From Desulfosarcina alkanivorans (GTDB lineage: Bacteria > Desulfobacterota > Desulfobacteria > Desulfobacterales > Desulfosarcinaceae), in contig NZ_AP021874.1 in the NCBI RefSeq assembly GCF_009688945.1, positions 4,402,001-4,466,000 of the forward strand: 64,000 nucleotides of DNA, given 5' to 3'. Position numbers and translations under genes: made by a program. The notes beneath the pieces are model-generated. The model searched no databases. It was not told where the DNA came from and saw nothing but the letters and a program-made list of their open reading frames with translations. Positions 43,200 to 49,810 of this stretch are shown here, piece after piece. Position 1 is the stretch's first letter. Each line of letters opens with the position of its first letter.

Positions 43200-45518
43200 T
43201 CAAGCCTTGGCACCGGCAACAAGGGCCAATTCCGCCTGATCTCTCCTGCCGATCATTTTCAATATGCCGACAACTGCCGCGAATGCGACCGCCATCACCA
43301 GCACCCACATCGTTGACGATGCCGGGTGGCTGCCAAAAGTCGCCACCTGATAAAAAACGACCGCAGCAAAATAGGCCATGAACGTCGTCCAGAAGCCGGC
43401 GAATGCCGTCCATTTGAGGTTGGTTTCGCGATAAACGGCGGCTATGGCTGCACTGCAGGGAAAGTAAAGCAGAATGAAAAGCAGATAGGCAAAAGCTGCC
43501 ACTTTGGATCCAAACAAGGTCACCATGGAACTGAAGGTTCCCTCACTGACGTCTTGCCCTTTAGCTGCAGCGGCCGGATCCCTGACATCGCCGACTGAAA
43601 GGCCGAGTGGATCCAGCAAGGTACCACCCAGATCTGACAAATTGGCTGGAATGCTGGCGAAGGATTCACCAATCGCACCCCAGAAGCTGACGCCTTCTTG
43701 CTCTTCTCCTGACGCGGCAGCGTCCATTGTGCCATACAACGCATCCAACGTGCCGACGACAGCTTCTTTGGCAAAAATACCGGTGAACACACCTACGGTT
43801 GCCGGCCAGTTCTCATCGGTAACGCCAAATGGCTTGAGGGCCGGTGTAATGGATTTGCTGATCGAAGCCAGGGCCGAGTTCTCACTGTCTTCGTTTCCAA
43901 AAGTGCCGTCGGTACCCAATGAGTTAAGGAAGGACAACACAACAATTACCGGTATCAACACCTTGCCGGCCTTGAACAAAAATGTTGTCAATCGCTCATA
44001 GCTGCGCAATAGGACGGCTTTTAACGTCGGTAAATGATAGGGAGGCAGTTCCATGACAAAAGGGGTGATTTCTCCCTTTAGCATGGTATTTTTAAGTACC
44101 AGGCCGGTAATCACCGCAAAACCGATACCGATCAGGTAAAGTAGAAAGACCAGGTTCTGGCCGCCGGTCGGAAAGAAGGCAGCGGCAAAAAGCGCATACA
44201 CCGGCAGCCGCGCGCCGCAGGACATAAACGGGTTCATCATGATGGTCAACGTGCGGTCCCGCTCACTTTCCAGTGTTCGGGTCGCCATGATCGCCGGGAC
44301 ATTGCAGCCGAAGCCGACCAGCATGGGAATAAACGCTTTGCCAGGCAGGCCGATGACTCGCATGAAACGATCCATTACAAAAGCGGCCCTGGCCATGTAC
44401 CCCGAGTCTTCAAGAAAGGACAGAAAGAGGAACATGAAACCAATGGGCGGGATAAAGGTGGCCATGGTCTGGATACCGCCCCCAATGCCCCCCGCCAGAA
44501 CCGTGACCAGCCATTCGGGAGCGTTTAGGTTCGCCAGCAGTGCGCCGAACCCATCGACAACAATGGCGCCGGTAAAAATATCGAAAAAATCGATAAAAGC
44601 ACCACCCAGATTGATGGTAAACATGAACATGAGGTACATTGCCAACAGAAAAATGGGGATTCCGTAAATCCGGCTGAGGAAAACCTTGTCGAGCTTGTCC
44701 GTAATGGAATCGGCTACCTGGCGGGTCTTCCTAATCGTGTCTTTGGTCAACCAGTTGATGAATCCATATCGGGCGGTGGCGATAAGAATCTCGGCGTCGT
44801 CCTCGAGCTTGTCCTCAATGGCCTGCTGCAGTCGTTCCGTTTGGGCCAGTGCTTCACGGCTAACCATTGTGCCAACCTGTTCGTCATTTTCAAGGAGCTT
44901 GAGCGCCATCCAGCCGGCGTCATACTGTTTTGTTTTGGCCACCTCTTGAACAAGCGGCCGCAGCTCAGCCGCTGCTTCCTGGATTCCTACCGGATAGGAG
45001 ATTCCAGCCGTCGATCGTTTTTTTTCAGCGGCCGCTTCGTTGATGACATTTTTCAGATGGGCGACGCCTTGGTTTTTGGAAACCACCAGCGGAACAACCG
45101 GGCATCCAAGCTGTTTGGCCAGGCTGTCCACATCGATTTCGACCCCCCGTTCCTTTGCGATATCCATCATGTTCAGTGCGATTAACAAGGGGGGGCGCAT
45201 CTCCAGCAGCTGGGTGGTGAGGTAAAGATTACGCTCGATATTCGAGGCATCGACGATATTTACAATAAGATCGGCCTCGCCGGAGAGGATATAGTCTCTG
45301 GCCACCTCCTCGTCCAATGAAGCAGCGGAAAGCGAATAGATGCCCGGCGTATCGACCACCTCGACCCGATGTGCTTTATGCCGGTAGGAACCTGTCTTTC
45401 GGTCTACGGTAACTCCCGGCCAGTTGCCAACACGTTGCCTTGCACCGGTCAAGGCGTTGAACAATGTTGTTTTTCCACAGTTGGGGTTGCCAACCACGCC
45501 AATGGTAAAATCACTCAT
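43200..45518 (-). CDS. feoB: ferrous iron transporter FeoB
   Basis: 772 residues, normal length. N-terminal G protein domain: G1 GNPNCGKTTLFN, G3 DTPGIYSL, G4 NMMD; then a guanine-dissociation-inhibitor-like helical part and about eight membrane helices with the gate motifs around MEFLPPYHLP-like MELPPYHLPTLK and GCNVPAIMATR. It imports Fe(II). The start lies 2 bases after the feoA stop, and feoA-feoA-feoB-feoC are one transcription unit. Confidence 0.97.
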   Translation of the reverse strand: MSDFTIGVVGNPNCGKTTLFNALTGARQRVGNWPGVTVDRKTGSYRHKAHRVEVVDTPGIYSLSAASLDEEVARDYILSGEADLIVNIVDASNIERNLYLTTQLLEMRPPLLIALNMMDIAKERGVEIDVDSLAKQLGCPVVPLVVSKNQGVAHLKNVINEAAAEKKRSTAGISYPVGIQEAAAELRPLVQEVAKTKQYDAGWMALKLLENDEQVGTMVSREALAQTERLQQAIEDKLEDDAEILIATARYGFINWLTKDTIRKTRQVADSITDKLDKVFLSRIYGIPIFLLAMYLMFMFTINLGGAFIDFFDIFTGAIVVDGFGALLANLNAPEWLVTVLAGGIGGGIQTMATFIPPIGFMFLFLSFLEDSGYMARAAFVMDRFMRVIGLPGKAFIPMLVGFGCNVPAIMATRTLESERDRTLTIMMNPFMSCGARLPVYALFAAAFFPTGGQNLVFLLYLIGIGFAVITGLVLKNTMLKGEITPFVMELPPYHLPTLKAVLLRSYERLTTFLFKAGKVLIPVIVVLSFLNSLGTDGTFGNEDSENSALASISKSITPALKPFGVTDENWPATVGVFTGIFAKEAVVGTLDALYGTMDAAASGEEQEGVSFWGAIGESFASIPANLSDLGGTLLDPLGLSVGDVRDPAAAAKGQDVSEGTFSSMVTLFGSKVAAFAYLLFILLYFPCSAAIAAVYRETNLKWTAFAGFWTTFMAYFAAVVFYQVATFGSHPASSTMWVLVMAVAFAAVVGILKMIGRRDQAELALVAGAKA

Positions 45519-45520
45519 TT

Positions 45521-45754
45521 TTATACTCCCTCCACAAAAAGTGCCGTTGCTTCGTCTTTACGCAAGCTAAGGTTGTAACCGCGCACTTCAATTTCTACCG
45601 GATCACCCATGGGCGCTACCCGGTTAATCGTGAACGTGGTACCTTTAATCAGTCCCATGGATATGAGTTTGGTGCGGTACTTTTCGAGCCCTTTTTCAAA
45701 ACCGGTCACGCGGCCTCGATCTCCAACAGACATGTCTGCCAATTTTCTTCCCAT
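45521..45754 (-). CDS. feoA: FeoA, second copy
   Basis: 77 residues, SH3-like beta barrel of the FeoA type: MGRKLADMSVGDRGRVTGF ... LISMGLIKGTTFTINRVAP ... EIEVRGYNLSLRKDEA. It assists FeoB at the cytoplasmic face. It lies 3 bases after the first feoA and 2 before feoB. Confidence 0.92.
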   Translation of the reverse strand: MGRKLADMSVGDRGRVTGFEKGLEKYRTKLISMGLIKGTTFTINRVAPMGDPVEIEVRGYNLSLRKDEATALFVEGV

Positions 45755-45757
45755 CGT

Positions 45758-46012
45758 TCAGGTCTCCTTTATCACGTGAATTTTTAGCGCCATCCCACCG
45801 CCGAGTGCATAGCGGGTGTTCTCCTTGGAAATAACGACGGCTCCTTTGTCCCGGCGCTGCTGAACCTTGACCACATCGTCCAGCTGAATGCCCATGCTAA
45901 GCAGTCGTTCTTGAAAGTTTCGCCCGTGACGAAATGATACAATTCGAACCATTTCACCATCTCCTGCCATGGCAAGCGGGAAAGACGGCCGGGAGGTTTT
46001 TTGCTTGATCAT
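45758..46012 (-). CDS. FeoA, first copy
   Basis: About 84 residues from ATG at 46012. FeoA-like barrel: MVRIVSFRHGRNFQERLLSMGIQLDDVVKVQQ ... GAVVISKENTRYALGGGMALKI, an arrangement also close to the C-terminal domain of DtxR. Duplicated feoA before feoB is common in this phylum. The longer frame to 46081 runs into the RNA element, so the internal ATG with AAAGAG before it is preferred. The RNA attenuator ends about 85 bases upstream. Confidence 0.85.
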   Translation of the reverse strand: MIKQKTSRPSFPLAMAGDGEMVRIVSFRHGRNFQERLLSMGIQLDDVVKVQQRRDKGAVVISKENTRYALGGGMALKIHVIKET

Positions 46013-46095
46013 ATGCTCTTTCTGTCCCACGAAAACGGTTTTTAATTTCCATACATAAATGCCGCATGGATTCAAATTCAATCATCGTCAAGACC

Positions 46096-46184
46096 AAAAA
46101 AAAGGCGTGGCCGGAACGTATCTGTCGCGCCCCGTGCTACGCCTTCACTTCCCCCGCACCATTTTATGGCCGAAAGCCGTAAGA
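46096..46184 (-). promoter_or_regulatory. riboswitch-like attenuator, copy 1 (before feoA-feoA-feoB)
   Basis: Minus-strand RNA: CUUACGG, a small hairpin (GCCAUAAAAUGGU), then GAAGUGAAGGCG. Terminator stem AAGGCGU with ACGCCUU and eight U at 46096-46103. Upstream lies a long inverted repeat and a DtxR-type box. The same conserved words occur at 41563, 42505 and 48413. Confidence 0.85.
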
Positions 46185-46193
46185 CCCTTCTCG

Positions 46194-46217
46194 CTTAGAT
46201 AGAGCCTTCTAACTAAG
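46194..46217. promoter_or_regulatory. candidate DtxR-family operator before the feo attenuator
   Basis: Arms CTTAGATAGA (46194-46203) and TCTAACTAAG (46208-46217) are inverted with one mismatch around GCCT. The centre TAGAGCCTTCTA (46200-46211) fits the pattern TAGR-N4-YCTA also found before dtxR and the gene at 48514. Confidence 0.6.
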
Positions 46218-46406
46218 TGAGAGAACTAAATTTCATATCGGCTAAGGGATGTCAAGCTAATTTTTGTTTTTTCCTGCCAGCGAGGAAAATGACGGTCGCA
46301 GAACCCGTCAATCCCAACGACCCATCACTAATGGGGTTGGCGGTGCCTTCGAATTCTCGCAAGGTCGCCTATATGCTTGCTGATCGTCAGGCCAATGAAT
46401 CGACGG

Positions 46407-46646
46407 TTACTTTGCCCAAACGACAACATCCACACCCTTACAGGTTGCCCTTTGCACCAACATCCCTCCGAGGCCCCCTGCTATTGTATCTGCACAGCTT
46501 TGCAGGCAGAGGCGGCAGAGGCGTTTTTTCGAATCACAATCCAGGCAATTTAAGTCCGCTGCACAAACCTGACCACCTGCCAAGAGGCGAAGCAGGGTCT
46601 TTTCACCAATTTCGACACGAATATGTTTATCCTCTGCAGCTTCCAT
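46407..46646 (-). CDS. small cysteine-rich protein of the iron cluster
   Basis: 79 residues with Cys in QVCAADLNCLDCDSKKRLCRLCLQSC, at least six in a 28-residue stretch, which could bind an Fe-S cluster or metal. N-terminus IRVEIGEKTLLRLLAGG looks structured. AGGGG stands 9 bases before the ATG. It lies after the second STAS-like gene, 78 bases away, and before the feo attenuator. Family not recognised. Confidence 0.6.
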   Translation of the reverse strand: MEAAEDKHIRVEIGEKTLLRLLAGGQVCAADLNCLDCDSKKRLCRLCLQSCADTIAGGLGGMLVQRATCKGVDVVVWAK

Positions 46647-46723
46647 ATGAAAAGCCCCTGGATTCTATTTTCTCAATGGTTTTTCTTTTTTTGGGAACAA
46701 ACACAATTCGCGCAGTTCCCTGG

Positions 46724-47035
46724 TCACCGGTGCTTTGGAAAAGACTCGATGACGTTACTTCCCTTGGGTGCCATGTCGACCCCCTTTTCCCCTTTGAAAA
46801 TGAGTCGATCGGCGGGAAGGTGCTTTCGATTCAGACCACACTGAAACGTGCTGCAGCCAAAAGGGCACAATTCCCGCAGATTACTGGTCTCAATGTAGAC
46901 CTGTCCTCTGCCATCATATTGTTCGTGCAGCACCTTAATTAACTCCCATGCGGCACTGCCATCAAAATCGCCTCTGGGATTGACATGCTGATTTCCGTTG
47001 CTTTTTTTGAATTCAACTTGGAAATTGATGCTCAT
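46724..47035 (-). CDS. STAS-like small protein of the iron cluster (second copy)
   Basis: About 103 residues. Same plan as the protein at 42082-42426: GDFDGSAAWELIKVLHEQ, GQVYIETSNLRELCPFGCSTF, then RLIFKGEKGVDMAPKGSNVI. The shared DG..AWELIK and FKGEKG blocks mark a paralogous pair. ATG at 47035 has GGAGG 7 bases upstream. It follows the DUF2325 gene by 60 bases. Function unknown; a regulatory partner role is a guess. Confidence 0.7.
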   Translation of the reverse strand: MSINFQVEFKKSNGNQHVNPRGDFDGSAAWELIKVLHEQYDGRGQVYIETSNLRELCPFGCSTFQCGLNRKHLPADRLIFKGEKGVDMAPKGSNVIESFPKHR

Positions 47036-47095
47036 CGGAACGTCCTCCATGAAGGGGTTAAGTCCTTTAAAAGAATACTTCTCGAATTTCCCGGA

Positions 47096-48355
47096 TCAGT
47101 TGAGCGTGCATGCAGCGTTACCTGTCTTGCCCCAAATCACCTGGGATACGGTACTTAAGCTTGAATTGGCCAGTATATGAACCGTTTTGTTATGCTTTTT
47201 GCCTAAATTTTTAACAATGGAACAGGCCGCATGGCTGTTGCAGTTGACCGGACAAAGCACCATGTCAGCCCTTTTGAGGCGGGATTCTATATCCCTGGCT
47301 CCTTTTTTGACATACCCGTCGTGGTACTCGAAGACACCGTTGCTGCCCTCAATCAATTCGCGATACAAGGATTCCATGCGCGTGACCCCGCCGACGATCA
47401 GAATTCTTTTTTTGCATAGATCAAACGAGGGACAGCTTTCATCACAGCGGTTCATCGACGACATCTCGGTGATGATCGCCCGGGCTTCCTCTCGAAAATG
47501 TTTTTCCATTTCGAGTTGCTGGCCCAGCTGCGATAAAAGCTGGCTGTTTTTTTCCTCAAGGGTCGCTATCTTAACTTGTGCTGCCGCTAATTGCTCGCCG
47601 AGTCCCTCGCAAACGAGCTGCAACCTCCTGCACTCATGATCTTGATCGTACGTACCATCGCGACTGCTGAGTTCGTGGAGGGTTTTATGCAACGTGCAGT
47701 TCTCTATCGTCGCAGCGGATAGTTTACACAGCAAATCTTTCTGTTCCCGCTTGTGGCTGTTGACTTCTTTTTTCAATGATCGCCGTTGCCGGGCAGAATC
47801 ATTGAAGCGCTGCTGCACCCTGTCCAGATCATGTTGCTGCCGGGACAGTTTCCGCTTGAATTGCATCAGCTGTTCGCCGTTCCAGTGCATGGTCATGTGA
47901 ATGTCGCCGAAGATTTCCCGGCGACATGCCGTGGATAAATCGGGGCCGACTGCCGTGGCCCACAACACTGCGGCAGCATCCCCGGATGCCAACGCCTCCT
48001 TGAAATGCGCCAATATGGCCTTCTCGTCGAGTTTGAGCAGCACGGCTGCCTGCTTTCCGAATTTGCGTTCGAGCAGGTTGTCGATTCGCCGTGACAACCG
48101 GTTTTCGCTATCCATAACGGAAACCATCTTCTCGTGCATCTCGAAAGGGCTGTCATTTTTTTTAAGCAAGCCCATTTTTTTAAGCAGCTGCCGCTGCTCG
48201 GCAAGGTTCAGGCACATCCCGACCACCGGACATTTGAAACAGTGGCTGGTCTCTCAGATTCTAAACCGGCCCTCAAGGCCGGAGACCGGTTCATCCGGAT
48301 CATGCATTCGTGTTACACCATCATTAACAGGATGTTTTTTCATTAACATCGTCAT
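47096..48355 (-). CDS. DUF2325-type coiled-coil protein with an in-frame UGA at codon 34
   Basis: From ATG at 48355, with GGGAGG just upstream, the frame runs 33 codons, meets TGA at 48254-48256, and continues without further stops to 47096. The residues straight after it include HCFKCPVVGMCLNLAEQ, a cysteine motif that looks functional but has no good start of its own. The rest has a long coiled coil (about residues 140-280) and a C-terminal nucleotide-like domain (KRILIVGGVTRMESLYREL ... CPVNCNSHAACSIVKN) fitting DUF2325. UGA may be read as selenocysteine, be a recent nonsense mutation (CGA to TGA), or translation may restart at GTG 48226 or ATG 48217. Confidence 0.72.
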
Positions 48356-48412
48356 GTCCTCCCTGGATATTTTTTCGCTTTGATCGATCACTATTGAATC
48401 AGACCGCCCCAT

Positions 48413-48498
48413 AAAAAAAGGCGTATCTCGATCATTTTCGATCTTGAGTTACGCCTTCACTTGTTCCATTCCATTTCAAAGACATGGAACCCGTAAGA
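48413..48498 (-). promoter_or_regulatory. riboswitch-like attenuator, copy 4 (before the DUF2325 gene)
   Basis: Minus-strand RNA: CUUACGG, a GUUCC...GGAAC stem, then AAGUGAAGGCG. Terminator stem AAGGCGUA with UACGCCUU, extended by GAUCG pairs, then seven U at 48413-48419. It begins 16 bases after the stop of the gene at 48514, so it regulates read-through inside a transcription unit. Confidence 0.85.
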
Positions 48499-48513
48499 CC
48501 TCCCTTGCCGATA

Positions 48514-48807
48514 TTATTCCACGTCGATCAGCACATGGGTGAGTTGTTTACGCAATCCTTCAAGTTTTTTGGATTTAAATGCTTTTCGGCTCTCCTCCAG
48601 AACGTCGATAGCGTCAGTAATCGCTTTTTCCAACCTGAGTTCCCGTGATCGCTTGGGACAGCGATCCAATATCGGCTGCAGGTTGTTCTCGTTCAACCGC
48701 TCCTCCACGATGGAGGTTATCAGGCAACAATGCATATCAATGCCCTTTTGCAGATCCTTAACGCTGGCATTCAGCACATCGACCAATTCTTTTTTATCCA
48801 CCCCCAT
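48514..48807 (-). CDS. small helical protein of the iron cluster
   Basis: 97 residues, almost wholly alpha-helical, with Cys-Cys in MHCCLITSIVEER and one Cys in LDRCPKRSREL. Start MGVDKKELVDVLN. No family recognised. A TAGR-N4-YCTA box lies 25 bases upstream of the start and an RNA attenuator follows its stop, so it is probably iron-regulated. dtxR lies upstream beyond a terminator. Confidence 0.68.
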   Translation of the reverse strand: MGVDKKELVDVLNASVKDLQKGIDMHCCLITSIVEERLNENNLQPILDRCPKRSRELRLEKAITDAIDVLEESRKAFKSKKLEGLRKQLTHVLIDVE

Positions 48808-48831
48808 GACAATAGTATGTCCTTTCTTTAA

Positions 48832-48843
48832 TAGAGTATTCTA
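48832..48843. promoter_or_regulatory. candidate DtxR-family operator
   Basis: TAGAGTATTCTA, 25 bases before the start of the helical protein gene. It matches TAGATTATTCTA before dtxR in 11 of 12 positions. Confidence 0.58.
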
Positions 48844-48854
48844 ACAATTAAATT

Positions 48855-48893
48855 AAAAAAACACCGCCTGCAACTTTTTCCCTTGAAGGCGGT
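48855..48893 (-). terminator. intrinsic terminator after dtxR
   Basis: ACCGCCT (48863-48869) pairs with AGGCGGT (48887-48893); on the minus strand the stem is followed by G and a seven-base T run (48855-48861). About 50 bases after the dtxR stop. Confidence 0.82.
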
Positions 48894-48944
48894 TAAAACC
48901 CTGAATTCTTGTCCGTGACCGGTCTTGTCAACAAGGGGTCAGGA

Positions 48945-49484
48945 TTATTGGGAAGACTCAATATAGTTGTTTATATCAGAAGAAAAGGTTTCACAGCGTG
49001 TTTTGCAGGCTTCCGGTCGGTGACCATTTGATCGGTAGTCGTCGAAAAACCGAAGCCAGTCCTCCCCTGTACGGGGACATACCTGGATGAAGGCCATAAA
49101 ATCGGTCAGTCTGTCCAAGGTTTCAGAACTGAGCGCATGCTCCATTTTACACGCTTCTTCATCAGCAGTTGGGAGATCAACCTTTAAGATTTCGGTCAGA
49201 AACTTGAGCAGGACCCCATGTCTGCGCCGCATTTCCTGCCCGACGTCCATTCCGCCTTTGGTCAGTTCCACGTATTCGTATTTTTCGTAGTTCACCAACC
49301 CCCGGGTATTCAAGGTTTTGAGCATACTGGAAACGGTGGGCATTTTTACGTTCATTCGCTTGGCGATATCTTTGACGCGAACCACTCGCTTCTCCTTGTC
49401 CAGATCGAAAATCGCCTCCAAGTAGTCTTCCATGACGGAAGTCAGGGGTTTTTCCACCATCTCTTCCCTGGCAGCAGATACCAT
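48945..49484 (-). CDS. DtxR/MntR-family metal-dependent repressor
   Basis: 179 residues. N-terminal winged helix (VVRVKDIAKRMNVKMPTVSSMLKTLNTRGLV, about 34-64) and dimerisation/metal domain with the conserved EEACKMEHALSSETLDRL. The C-terminal SH3-like domain is absent; instead a tail with cysteines (VCPRTG, EACKTRC) is present. It should repress iron or manganese genes when metal is bound. Two TAGR-N4-YCTA boxes lie in its own promoter, and others before the neighbouring gene and feoA, so autoregulation and control of this cluster are likely. Confidence 0.9.
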   Translation of the reverse strand: MVSAAREEMVEKPLTSVMEDYLEAIFDLDKEKRVVRVKDIAKRMNVKMPTVSSMLKTLNTRGLVNYEKYEYVELTKGGMDVGQEMRRRHGVLLKFLTEILKVDLPTADEEACKMEHALSSETLDRLTDFMAFIQVCPRTGEDWLRFFDDYRSNGHRPEACKTRCETFSSDINNYIESSQ

Positions 49485-49501
49485 AACGAAAACCTCATTG
49501 T

Positions 49502-49532
49502 TAGATTATTCTATTTTTTATAGGTTATCCTA
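49502..49532. promoter_or_regulatory. two candidate DtxR boxes in the dtxR promoter
   Basis: TAGATTATTCTA (49502-49513) and TAGGTTATCCTA (49521-49532), 19 bases apart, about two helical turns, 18-48 bases before the dtxR start. Together they also form a loose larger inverted repeat. Confidence 0.62.
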
Positions 49533-49604
49533 ATTAATCGAATCAACCTCCGCATGTCAAGCCCTTTTACGCATACCGGTATCAAATGGAATAATTATTT
49601 ATCT

Positions 49605-49747
49605 AGTGTTCATCCAGAAATAGGCAAATTGGGTTGAGATCAAGGCGCGCGAAAAATTTTACCGCAGGCATATGGCTGATATTCCGAGGATAAAAATTTG
49701 AGCGCAACGCAGATATCGGACAAATTGGCCATTTATGGATGGGCACT
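49605..49747. repeat. intergenic repeat, copy B
   Basis: 143 bases in the 326-base gap between dtxR and the P-type ATPase gene. Terminal inverted repeats 49605-49631 and 49721-49747 match at 21 of 27 positions. Core words GAGATCAAGGC, GCAGGCATATGGCTGATATTCC and GCGCAACGCAGATATCGG are shared with copies A and C. Confidence 0.8.
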
Positions 49748-49810
49748 ATCTACATTATCAGGATAGCAGGATTACACTCTTCAGGAAAAGCACCTTCGCC
49801 TCGCATACAT

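Noticed and set aside
46217..46942. 241-residue plus-strand ORF
   Set aside because: It is antisense to the Cys-rich and STAS-like genes, and low in protein-like pattern.
48210..48254. SECIS element after the UGA codon
   Set aside because: A hairpin exists, but the apical loop and spacing do not clearly match a bacterial SECIS, so it is kept only as a possibility in the finding.
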